From: Camelus bactrianus
Taxonomy: Eukaryota > Chordata > Mammalia > Artiodactyla > Camelidae
Direction: 5' to 3'
DNA: 64,000 bases
Assembly: GCF_048773025.1 (NCBI RefSeq)
Contig: NC_133555.1
Coordinates: 58,227,206 to 58,291,205 of the forward strand
Part shown: piece after piece, positions 21,357 to 33,043 of the stretch
Position numbering within the stretch: the first letter of the stretch is position 1
How the letters are laid out: each line of letters begins with the position of its first letter
Position numbers and translations under genes: made by a program
Notes under the pieces: model-generated
Seen by the model: only the letters and a program-made list of their open reading frames with translations
What the model was told of the DNA's origin: nothing
Databases searched by the model: none

Positions 21357-23590
21357 AGCGAGGTGAAGGACGGCTTACACACACACTTATCTCTCAGAAC
21401 TGAGCATGTGGAGAGACGTACGTTCATCTAGCACAAAGGGAACGGGTTGCAAGGGAAACTTTTACTCTGGTTCTCAGTTTGATTCCTAGTGCCGGTTTGA
21501 AGTACCTGCAGATTTCACTGTAAAACGGAGTTGGAACTAGTACCTCCCCATATATATGTACGGAGTGGAGTTTGCAACTGAAATAAACTTTGTGTTCCCA
21601 ACAAGCTAGGTGAAGGACAGCTTTCACACACAATATACTCTCAGAACTGAGCATGTGGAGAGACGTTCGTTCATCTAGCACAAAGGGAACGGATTGCAAG
21701 TGAAACTTTTACTCTGGTTCTCAGTCTGATTCCTAGTGCCGGTTTGACGTTCCTGCATTTTTCACTGTAAAAGCGATTTGGAGCTAGAACCTCCCCATAT
21801 ATATGTATGGATTGGAGTTTGCAACTGAAAAGAAACTTTTTGTTCCCAACAAGCTAGGTGATGGACGGCTTTCACACACACATATCGCTCAGAACTGAGC
21901 ATGTGGAGAGACGTTCGTTCATCTAGCACAAAGGGAACGGGTTGTAGGAGAAACTTTTACTCTGGTTTCTCAGTCTGATTCCTAGTGCCGGATTGAAGTT
22001 CCTGCAGTTTTCACTGTAAAACCGAGTTGGAGCTGGTACCTCCCCATATATATGTAAGGAGTGGAGATTGCAACTGAAAAGAAACTTTGACTTCCCAACA
22101 AGCTAGGTGAAGTGCGGCTTTCACACACACTTATCTCTGAGAAATGAGCATGTGGAAAGACGTTCGTTCATCTAGCACAAAGGGAACGGGTTGCAGGAGA
22201 AATTTTTCTCTGCTTTCTCAGTCTGTTTCCTAGTGCCGGTTTGAAGTTCCTGCAGTTTACTCTGTAAAACCGAGTTGGAGCTAGTACCTCCCCATATATA
22301 TGTATGGATTGGAGTTTGCAACTAAAAATAAACAATGTGTTCCCAACAATCTAGGTGAAGGACGGCTTTCACACACACTTATCTCTCAGAACTGAGCATG
22401 TGGAGAGACGTTCGTTCATCTAGCACAAAGGGAACGGGTTGCAGAAGAAACTTTCACTCTGGTTTCTCAGTCTGTTTCCTAGTGCCGGTTTGAAATTCCT
22501 GCAGGTTTCACTGTAAAACCGAGTTGGAGCTAGTTCCTCCCCATATATATGTGTGGAGTGGAGTTTGCAACTGAAAAGAAACTTTGTGTTCCCAACAAGC
22601 TAGGTGAAGGACGGCTTTCACACACACTTATCTCTCAGACCTGAGCATGTGGAGAGACGTTCGTTCATCTAGCACAAAATGAACGGGTTGCAGGAGAAAC
22701 TTTTACTCTGCATTCTCAGTCTGTTTCCTAGTGCCGGTTTGAAGATCCTGCAGTTTTCTATGTAAAAGAGTGTTGGAGCTAGTACCTCCCCTATATATGT
22801 ATGGATTGGAGTTTGCTACTGAAAAGAAACTTTTTGTTCCCAAGGAGCTAGGGGAAGGACGGCTTTCACACACACTTATCTCTCAGAACTGAGCATGTGG
22901 AGAGACGTTCGTTCATCAAGCCAAAGGGAACGGGTTGCAGGAGAAACTTTTATTCTGGTTTCTCAGTCTGTTTCCTAGTGCCAGTTTGAAGTTCCTGCAG
23001 TTTTCACTGTAAAACAGATTTGGAGCTAGTACCTCCCCAAATATATGTATGGAGTGGAGTTTGCAACTGAAAAGAAACTTTGTGTTCCCAACAAGCTAGG
23101 TGAAGAACGGCTTCCACACACAATTTTCTCTCAGAAATAAGTATGTGGAGAGACGTTCGTTCATCTAGCACAAAGGGAATGGGTTGCAAGAGAAACTTTT
23201 ACACTGGTTCTCAGTCTGATTCCTAGTGCCGGTTTGAAGTACCTGCAGATTTCACAGTAAAACTGAATTCTAGCTAGTACCTCCCCATATATATATATGG
23301 AGAGGAGTTTGCAACTGAAAAGAAATTTTGTGTTCCCAACAAGCGAGGTGAAGGACGGCTTTCACACACACTTATCTCTCAGAACTGAGCATGTGGAGAG
23401 ACGTTCGTTCATCTAGCACAAAGGGAATGGGTTGCAGGAGAAACTATTACTCTGCTTTCTCAGTCTGTTTCCTAGTGCCGGTTTGAAGTTCCTGCAGTTT
23501 ACTCTATAAAACCTTGTTGGAGCTAGTACCTCCCCATATATATGTATGGATTGGAGTTTGCAACTGAAAAGAACCTTTGTGTTCCCAACA
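21357..23590. repeat. HOR domain 3, 10-monomer period, first copy (body)
   Basis: Monomers start at 21357, 21604, 21852, 22101, 22349, 22598, 22846, 23094 (R), 23342 (S), with W at 23591 beginning the next copy. Counting from W at 21108, the period is 2483 bp. The monomer at 22101 is a hybrid: its front is 17877-like (AGTGCGG, CTCTGAGAAATGAG) and its rear is like the 18374 type (GCAGTTTACTCTG, ACTAAAAATAAACAATG). Monomers at 22598 and 22846 match domain-2 types (GAAGATCCTGCAG; GAGCTAGGGGAAGG), so material is shared between domains. Confidence 0.78.
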
Positions 23591-24460
23591 AGCTAGGTGA
23601 AGGACGGCTTTCACACACACTTATCTCTCAGAACTGAGCATGTGGAGAGACGTTCGTTCATCTAGCACAAATGGAACGGGTTGCAGGAGAAACTTTCATT
23701 CTGGTTTCTCAGTCTGTTTCCTAGTGCCGGTTTGACGTTCCTGCAGTTTTCACTGTAAAACCGAGTTGGAGCTTGTACCTCCCCATATATATGTATGGAG
23801 TGGAGTTTGCAACTGGAAAGAAACTTTGTGTTCTCAACAAGCGAGGTGAAGGACGGCTTACACACACACTTATCTCTCAGAACTGAGCATGTGGAGAGAC
23901 GTACGTTCATCTAGCACAAAGGGAACGGGTTGCAAGGGAAACTTTTACTCTGGTTCTCAGTTTGATTCCTAGTGCCGGTTTGAAGTACCTGCAGATTTCA
24001 CTGTAAAACGGAGTTGGAGCTAGTACCTCCCCATATATATGTATGGAGTGGAGTTTGCAACTGAAATAAACTTTGTGTTCACAACAAGCTAGGTGAAGGA
24101 CAGCTTTCACACACAATATACTCTCAGAACTGAGCATGTGGAGAGACGTTCGTTCATCTAGCACAAAGTGAACGGATTGCAAGTCAAACTTTTACTCTGG
24201 TTCTCAGTCTGATTCCTAGTGCCGGTTTGGCATTCCTGCATTTTTCACTGTAAAACCGTGTTGGAGCTAGTACCTCCCCATATATATGTATGGATTGGAG
24301 TTTGCAACTGAAAAGAAACTTTGTGTTCCCAACAAGCTAGGTGATGGACGGCTTTCACACACACATATCGCTCAGAACTGAGCATGTGGAGAGGCGTTCG
24401 TTCATCTAGCACAAAGGGAACTGGTTGTAGGGGAAACTTTTACTCTGGTTTCTCAGTATG
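23591..24460. repeat. HOR domain 3, 10-monomer period, second partial copy
   Basis: Monomers at 23591 (W), 23840, 24087 and 24335 repeat those at 21108, 21357, 21604 and 21852 at a spacing of 2483 bp, with small differences such as TTCACAACAAGC for TTCCCAACAAGC near 24078-24089. Similarity breaks down inside the fourth monomer, around 24460. Beyond that point the monomers belong to a more divergent set. Confidence 0.75.
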
Positions 24461-27400
24461 ATTCCTAGTGCCGGTTTGAAGTTCCTGCATTTTTCACTGA
24501 AAAATCGAGTTGGAGCTAGTACCTCCCCATATATATGTATGGATTGGAGTTTGCAACTGAAAAGAAACTTTGTGTTCCCAACAAGCTAGGTGAAGGACGG
24601 CTTCACACACACTTATCTCTCAGAACTGATCATTTGGAGAGACGTTCGTTCATCTAGCACAAATGGAACGGTTTGCAGGAGAAACTTTTACTCTGGTTTC
24701 TCAGTCTGTTTCCTAGTGCCGGTTTGAAGTTCCTGCAGTTTTCACTGTAAAACCGAGTTGGAGCTAGTACCTCCCCATATATATATATGGAGTGGAGTTT
24801 GCAACTGAAAAGAAACTATGTGTTCCCAGCAAGCTAGGTGAAGGACGGCTTTCACACACACTTATCTCTCAGAACTGAGCACGTGGAGAGACGTTCGTTC
24901 ATCTAGCACAAAGGGAACGGGTTGCAGGAGAAACTTTTACTCTGCTTCCTCAGTCTTTTTCCTAGTGCTGGTTTGAGTTTCCTTCAGTTTTCACTGTAAA
25001 ACCTATTTGGAGCTAGTACCTCCCCATATATATGTATGGAGTGGAGTTTTCAACTGTAAAGAAACTTTGTGTTCCCAAGAAGATAGGTGAAGGACGGCTT
25101 TCACACACACTTATCTCTCAGAATTGAGCATGTGGAGAGAAGTTCGTTCATCTTGCACAAAGTGAACGGGTTGCAGTAAAAACTTTTATTCTAGTTTCTC
25201 AGTCTGTTTCCTAGTGCCGGTTTGAAGTTCCTGCAGTTTTCACTGTAAAACCGAGTAGGAGCTAGTACCTCCCCATATACATTTATGGAGTGGAGTTTGC
25301 AACTGAAAAGAAACTTTGTGTTCCCAACAAGCTAGGTGAAGGACGTCTTTCACACACACTTATCTCCCATAACTGAGCATGTGGATAGACGTTCGTTCAT
25401 CTAGCACAAATGGGAACAGTTTGCAGGTAAAACTTTTACTCTGCTTTCTCAGTCTGTTTCCTAGTGCCGGTTTGAAGTTCCTGTAGTTTTCACTGTAAAA
25501 CAGTTTTGGAGCTAGTACCTCCCCCTATATATTTATGGAGTGGAGTTTGCAACTAAAAAGAAACTTTGTGTTCCCAACAAGCTAGGTGAAGGACGGCTTT
25601 CACACACACTTATCTCTCAGAACTGATCATTTGGAGAGACGTTCGTTCATCTAGCACAAAGGGAACGGTTTGCAGGAGAAACTTTTACTCTGCTTTCACA
25701 GTCTGTTTCCTAGTGCCGGTTTGAAGTTCCTGCAGGTTTCACTTTAAAACAGAGTTGGATCTAGTACATCCCAATATATATGTATGGAGTTGAGTGTGCA
25801 ACTGAAAAGAAACTTTGTGTTCCCAACAAGCTAGGTGAAGGACGGCTTTCACACACACTTATCTCTCAGAACTGAGCATGTGGAGAGACTTTCGTTCATC
25901 TCGCACAAAGGGACCTGGTGGCAGGAAAAACTTTTACTCTGGTTTCTCAGTCTTTTTCCTAGTGCCATTTGAAGTTCCTGCAGTTTTCACTGTAAAACCG
26001 AGTTGTAGCTAGTACCTCCCCATATATATATATGGAGTGGAGTTTGCAACTGAAAAGAAACTTTGTGTTCCCATCAAGCTAAGTGAAGTACGGCTTTCAC
26101 ACACACTTATCACTCAGAACTGAGCATGTGGAGAGACGTTCGTTCATCTAGCACAAATGGAAAGGGTTGCAGCAGAAACATTTACTCTGGTTTCTCAGTC
26201 TGATTCCTAGTGCCGGTTTGACATTCCTGCAGTTTTCAGTGTAAAACCGAGTTGGAGCTAGTACCTCCCCATATATATGTATGGAGTGGAGTTTGCAACA
26301 GAAAAGAAACTTGTGTTCCCAACAAGCTAGGTGAAGGACGGCTTTCACACACTCATATCTCTCAGAACTGAGCATGTGGAGAGACGTTCGTTCATCTAGC
26401 ACAATGGGAACGGTTTGCATGAGAAACTATTACTCTGCTTTCTCAGTCTGTTTCCTAGTGCCGGTTTGAAGTTCCTGCAGTTTTCACTGTAAAACCGTGT
26501 TGGAGCTAGTACCTCCCAATATATATGTATGGATTGGGGTTTGCAACTGAAAAGAAACTTTGTGTTCCCAACAAGCTAGTTGAAGGACGGCTTTCACACA
26601 CACTTATCTCTCAGAACTGAGCATGTGGAGAGACGTTCGTTCATCTAGCACAAAGGGAACGGGTTGCAAGAGAAACTTTTACTCTGGTTCTCAGTCTGAT
26701 TCCTAGTACCAGTTTGAAGTTCCTGCAGTTTTCACTGTAAAACCGAGTTTGTGCTAGTACCTCCCCATATGTATGTATGGAGTGGAGTTTGCAACTAAAA
26801 AGAAACACTGTGTTCCCAACAAGCTAGATGAACGACGGCTTTCACACACACTTATCTCTTAGAAATTAGCATGTGGAGAGACGATCGTTCATCTAGCACA
26901 AAGGGAACGGGTTGCAGGAGAAACTTTCACTCTGGTTTCTCAGTCTGTTTCCTAGTGCCTTTGTGAAGTTCCTGCAGTTTTCACTGTAAAACCGAGTTGG
27001 AGCTAGTACCTACACATATATATATATATGGAGTGGAGTTTGCGACTGAAAAGAAATTTTGTGTTCCCAACAAGCGAGTTGAAGGACGGCTTTCACACAA
27101 AATTATCTCTCAGAAATGAGCATGTGGAGAGACGTTCGTTCATCTAGCACAAATGGAACGGGTTGCAGGAGAAACATTTACTCTGTTTCTTCAGTCTGTT
27201 TCCTAGTGCCGGTTTGAATTTCCTGCAATTTTCACTGTAAAACCGAGTTGGAGCTAGTACCTCCCCATATATATGTATGGAGTGGGGTTTGCAACTGAAA
27301 AGATACTTTGTGTTCCCAGGAAGCTTGGTGAAGTACGGCTTTCACACACACTTATCTCTCAGAACTGAGCATGTGGAGATACGTTCGTTCATCTAGCACA

Positions 27401-27818
27401 AAGGGAACGGGTTGCAGGAAAAACTTTTACTCTGGTTTCTCTGAATGTTTCCTAGTGCCGGTTTGAAGTTCCTGCAGTTTTCACTGTAAAACCGAGTTGG
27501 AGCTAGTACCTCCCCATATATATGTATGGAGTGGAGTTTGCAACTGAAAAGAAACTTTGTGTTCCCAACAAGCTAGGTGAAGGACGGCTTTCACACACAC
27601 TTATCTCTCAGAACTGAGCATGTGGAGAGACGTTCGTTCATCTAGCACAAAGTGAACGGGTTGCAAGAGAAACTTTTACTCTGATTCTCAGTCTGATTCC
27701 TAGTACCGGTTTGAAGTTCCTGCAGTTTTCACTGTAAAACCGAGTTGGTGCTAGTACCTCCCCATATATATGTATGGAGTGGAATTTGCAACTGAAAAGA
27801 AACACTGTGTTCCCAACA
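24461..27818. repeat. Divergent monomer domain without an evident HOR
   Basis: About 13.5 monomers starting at 24584, 24832, 25081, 25330, 25580, 25829, 26077, 26325, 26574, 26822, 27073, 27322 and 27571. They are still 247-251 bp and in phase. Each differs from its neighbours at many scattered positions, and no multi-monomer block repeats inside the stretch. Some differences are private, for example AAATGGGAACAG near 25408 and an extra AT step in the AT-rich core near 27020. The pattern suggests an older part of the array that has escaped recent homogenisation. No coding or mobile sequence was seen. Confidence 0.75.
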
Positions 27819-29562
27819 AGCAAAGGTGAAGGACGGCTTTCACACACACTTATCTCTTAGAAATGAGCATGTGGATAGACAATCGTTCATCTAGCACAAA
27901 GGGAACGACTTGCAGGAGAAACTTTTACTCTGCTTTCTCAGTGTGTTTCATAGTGCCGGTTTGAAGTTCCTGCAGTTTTCACTGTAAAACCGTGTTGGAG
28001 CTAGTACCTCCCCATATATATGTATGGAGTGGGGTTTGCAACTGAAAAGAAACTTGTGTTCCCAACAAGCTAGGTGAAGGACGGCTTTCACACACACTTA
28101 TCTCTCAGAAATGAGCATGTGGAGAGACGTTCGTTCATCTAGCACAAAGGGAACGGGTTGCAGGAGAAACTTTCACTCTGGTTTCTCAGTCTGTTTCCTA
28201 GTGCCTTTTTGAAGTACCTGCATTTTTCACTATAAATCCGAGTTGGAGCTAGTACCTCCCAATATATATGTATGGAGTGGAGTTTGCAACTGAAAAGAAA
28301 CTTTGTGTTCCCAACAAGCTAGGTGAATGACGGCTTTCACACACAATTATCTCTCAGAACTGAGCATGTGGAGAGACGTTCGTTCATCTCGCACAAAGGG
28401 AACGGTTTGCAGGAAAAACTTTTACTCTGGTTTCTCAGTCTGTTTCCTAGTGCCGGTTTGAAGTTCCTGCAGTTTTCACTGTAAAACCGAGTTGGAGCTA
28501 GTACCTACCCATATATATGTATGGAGTGGTTTTTCAAATGAAAAGAAACTTTGTGTTCACAACAAGCTAGATGAAGGACGGCTTTCACACACAATTATCT
28601 CTCAGAACTGAGCATGTGGAGAGACGTTCGTTCAACTAGCAAAAAGGGAACGGGTTGCAGGAGAAACTTTTACTCTGGTTTCTCAGTCTGATTCCTAGTG
28701 CCGGTTTGAAGTTCCTGCAGTTTTCACTGTAAAACCGAGTTGGAGCTAATACCCCCCTATATATATTTACGGAGTGGAGTTTGCAACTGAAAAGAAACTT
28801 TGTGTTCTCAACAAGCTAGGTGAAGGACGGCTTTCACACACACTTATCTCTCATAACTGAGCATGTGGAGATACGTTCGTTCATCTAGCACAAAGGGAAC
28901 GGGTTGCAGGAGAAACTATCACTCTGCTTTCTCAGTCTGTTTCCTAGTGCCGTTTTGAAGTTCCTGCAGTTTTCACTGTTAAACCGAGTTGGAGCTAGTA
29001 CCTCCCCATATATATATTTATGGAGTGGAGTTTGCAACTGAAAAGAAATTTTGTGTTCCCAACAAGCTAGTTGAAGGACGGCTTTCACACAAACTTATCT
29101 CTCAGAAATGAGCATGTGGAGAGACGTTCGTTCATCTAGCACAAATGGAACGTGTTGCAGGAGAAACATTTACTCTGCTTCTTCAGTCTGTTTCCTAGTG
29201 CCGGTTTGAATTTCCTGCAGTTTTCACTGTAAAACCGAGTTGGAGCTAGTACCTCCCCATATATGTGTATGGAGTGGGGTTTGCAACTGAAAAGATATTT
29301 TGTGTTCCCAAGAAGCTAGGTGAAGTACGGCTTTCACTCACACTTATCTCTCAGAACTGACCATGTGGAGAGACGTTCGTTCATCTAGCACAAAGGGAAC
29401 GGGTTGCAGGAAAAACTTTTACTCTGGTTTCTCTGTCTGTTTCCTAGTGCCGGTTTGAAGTTTCTGCAGTTTTCACTGTAAAACCGAATTGGAGCTAGTA
29501 CCTCCCCATATATATGTATGGAGTGGAGTTGGCAACTGAAAAGAAACTTTGTGTTCCCAAGG
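27819..29562. repeat. HOR domain 4, 7-monomer unit copy 1
   Basis: Seven monomers starting at 27819, 28068, 28317, 28565, 28814, 29065 and 29314. Markers are ATAGACAATCGTTC with CGACTTGC in the first monomer, GTGCCTTTTTGAAG in the second, TCTCGCAC in the third, TTCAACTAGC with AATACCCCCC in the fourth and GTTAAACCGAG in the fifth. The left edge lies inside the first monomer, near 27840, where similarity to the next copy starts. Confidence 0.82.
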
Positions 29563-31305
29563 AGCTAGGTGAAGGTCGGCTTTCACACATACTTATCTCT
29601 TAGAAATGAGCATGTGGATAGACAATCGTTCATCTAGCACAAAGGGAACGACTTGCAGGAGAAACTTTTACTCTGCTTTCTCAGTGTGTTTCATAGTGCC
29701 GGTTTGAAGTTCCTGCAGTTTTCACTGTAAAACCGTGTTGGAGCTAGTACCTCCCCATATATATGTATGGAGTGGGGTTTGCAACTGAAAAGAAACTTGT
29801 GTTCCCAACAAGCTAGGTGAAGGACGGCTTTCACACACACTTATCTCTCAGAAATGAGCATGTGGAGAGACGTTCGTTCATCTAGCACAAAGGGAACGGG
29901 TTGCAGGAGAAACTTTCACTCTGGTTTCTCAGTCTGTTTCCTAGTGCCTTTTTGAAGTACCTGCAGTTTTCACTATAAATCCGAGTTGGAGCTAGTACCT
30001 CCCAATATATATGTATGGAGTGGAGTTTGCAACTGAAAAGAAACTTTGTGTTCCCAACAAGCTAGGTGAATGACGGCTTTCACACACAATTATCTCTCAG
30101 AACTGAGCATGTGGAGAGACGTTCGTTCATCTCGCACAAAGGGAACGGTTTGCAGGAAAAACTTTTACTCTGGTTTCTCAGTCTGTTTCCTAGTGCCGGT
30201 TTGAAGTTCCTGCAGTTTTCACTGTAAAACCGAGTTGGAGCTAGTACCTACCCATATATATGTATGGAGTGGTTTTTCAAATGAAAAGAAACTTTGTGTT
30301 CACAACAAGCTAGATGAAGGACGGCTTTCACACACAATTATCTCTCAGAACTGAGCATGTGGAGAGACGTTCGTTCAACTAGCAAAAAGGGAACGGGTTG
30401 CAGGAGAAACTTTTACTCTGGTTTCTCAGTCTGATTCCTAGTGCCGGTTTGAAGTTCCTGCAGTTTTCACTGTAAAACCGAGTTGGAGCTAATACCCCCC
30501 TATATATATTTACGGAGTGGAGTTTGCAACTGAAAAGAAACTTTGTGTTCTCAACAAGCTAGGTGAAGGACGGCTTTCACACACACTTATCTCTCATAAC
30601 TGAGCATGTGGAGATACGTTCGTTCATCTAGCACAAAGGGAACGGGTTGCAGGAGAAACTATCACTCTGCTTTCTCAGTCTGTTTCCTAGTGCCGTTTTG
30701 AAGTTCCTGCAGTTTTCACTGTTAAACCGAGTTGGAGCTAGTACCTCCCCATATATATATTTATGGAGTGGAGTTTGCAACTGAAAAGAAATTTTGTGTT
30801 CCCAACAAGCTAGTTGAAGGACGGCTTTCACACAAACTTATCTCTCAGAAATGAGCATGTGGAGAGACGTTCGTTCATCTAGCACAAATGGAACGGGTTG
30901 CAGGAGAAACATTTACTCTGCTTCTTCAGTCTGTTTCCTAGTGCCGGTTTGAATTTCCTGCAGTTTTCACTGTAAAACCGAGTTGGAGCTAGTACCTCCC
31001 CATATATGTGTATGGAGTGGGGTTTGCAACTGAAAAGATATTTTGTGTTCCCAAGAAGCTAGGTGAAGTACGGCTTTCACTCACACTTATCTCTCAGAAC
31101 TGACCATGTGGAGAGACGTTCGTTCATCTAGCACAAAGGGAACGGGTTGCAGGAAAAACTTTTACTCTGGTTTCTCTGTCTGTTTCCTAGTGCCGGTTTG
31201 AAGTTTCTGCAGTTTTCACTGTAAAACCGAATTGGAGCTAGTACCTCCCCATATATATGTATGGAGTGGAGTTGGCAACTGAAAAGAAACTTTGTGTTCC
31301 CAAGG
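29563..31305. repeat. HOR domain 4, 7-monomer unit copy 2 (1743 bp)
   Basis: This repeats the previous block at a spacing of 1743 bp with only a handful of differences, for example CGGGTTGC for CGTGTTGC near 30892. A third copy begins at 31306 with the same ATAGACAATCGTTC/CGACTTGC monomer but switches after about 150 bp into a different type (GCAGTTTCAACTG), so it is only a fragment. Two adjoining, almost unchanged copies inside more diverged sequence indicate a recent local duplication. Confidence 0.84.
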
Positions 31306-31553
31306 AGCTAGGTGAAGGTCGGCTTTCACACACACTTATCTCTTAGAAATGAGCATGTGGATAGACAATCGTTCATCTAGCACAAAGGGAACGACTTGCA
31401 GGAGAAACTTTTACTCTGCTTTCTCAGTGTGTTTCCTAGTGCCGGTTTGAAGTTCCTGCAGTTTCAACTGTAAAACCGAGTTGGAGCTAGTACCTCCCCA
31501 TATATATATATGGAGTGGAGTATGCAACTGAAAAGAAAATTTTGTTCCCAACA

Positions 31554-33043
31554 AGCTAGGTGAAGAACGGCTTTCAAACACAATTATCTCTCAGAACTTA
31601 CCATGAGGAGAGACGTTCGATCATCTAGCACAAAGGGAATGGTTTGCAGGAGAAACTTTTACTCTGCTTTCTCAGTCTGTTTCCTAGTGCCGGTTTGAAT
31701 TTCCTGCAGTTTTCACTGTAAAACCGAGTTGGAGCTAGTACCTCCCCATATATATGAATGGAGTGGAGTTTGCAACTGAAAAGAAACTTGTGTTCCCAAC
31801 AAGCTAGGTGAAGGACGGCTTTCACACACACTTATCTCTCAGAAATGAGCATGTGGAGAGACGTTCGTTCATCTAGCACAAAGGGAACGGGTTGCAAGAG
31901 AAACTTTTACTCTGGTTCTCAGTCTGATTCCTAGTACCGTTTTGAAGTTCCTGCAGTTTTCACTGTAAAACCGAGTTGTAGCTAGTACCTCCCCATATAT
32001 ATGTATGGAGTGGAGTTTGCAACTGAAAAGAAACTTGTGTTCCCAACAAGCTAGGTGAAGAACGGCTTTCACACACAATTATCTCTCAGAAATGAGCATG
32101 TGGAGAGACGTTCGTTCATCTAGCACAAAGGGAACGGGTTGCAGGAGAAACTTTCACTCTGGTTTCTCAGTCTGTTTCCTAGTGCCTTTTTGAAGTTCCT
32201 GCAGTTTTCACTATAAAACCGAGTTGGAGCTAGTAGCTCCCAATATATATGTATGGAGTGGAGTTTGCAACTGAAAAGAAACTTTGTGTTCCCAACAAGC
32301 TAGGTGAAGGACGGCTTTCACACACAATTATCTCTCAGAACTGAGCATGTGGAGAGACGTTCGTTCAACTAGCACAAAGGGAACGGGTTGCAGGAGAAAC
32401 TTTTACTCTGGTTTCTCAGTCTGATTCCTAGTGCCGGTTAGAAGTTCCTGCTGTTTTCACTGTAAAACCGAGTTGGAGCTAGTACCCCCTTATATATATT
32501 TACGGAGTGGAGTTTGCAACTGAAAAGAAACTTTGTGTTCCCAACAAGCAAGGTGAAGGACGGCTTTCACACACACTTATCTCTCATAACTGAGCATGTG
32601 GATAGACGTTCGTTCATCGAGCACAAAAAGGAACAAGTTGCAGGTAAAAGTTTTACTCTGATTTCTCAGTCTGTTTCCTAGTGCCGGTTTGACGTTCCTG
32701 CATTTTTCACTGTAAAAAAGTGTTGGAGCTAGTACCTCCCCATATAAATGTATGGAGTGGAGATTGCAACTGAAAAAAACTTTGTCTTCCCCACAATCTA
32801 GGTGAAGTACGGCTTTCACACACACTTATCTCTCAGAACTGAGCATGTGGAGAGACGTTCGTTCATCTAGCACAAAGGGAACGGTTTGCAGGAAAAACTT
32901 TTACTCATGTTTCTCCGTCTGTTTCCTAGTGCCGGTTTGAAGTTCCTGCAGTTTCAACTGTAAAACCGAGTTGGAGCTAGTACCTCCCCATATATATATA
33001 TGGAGTGGAGTATGCAACTGAAAAGAAAATTTTGTTCCCAACA
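31554..33043. repeat. HOR domain 5, 6-monomer unit (1490 bp)
   Basis: Six monomers starting at 31554, 31802, 32049, 32298, 32547 and 32796. The first has AACTTACCATGAGG, CGTTCGATC and AATGGTTTGC, and appears to be a relative of the a-type monomers of the 5-monomer HOR at 45-49 kb. The fifth has GCACAAAAAGGAAC and AAAAAAGTGTTGG. The last one ends in GCAGTTTCAACTG and TATGCAACTG, leading directly into the next a-like monomer. Confidence 0.75.
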
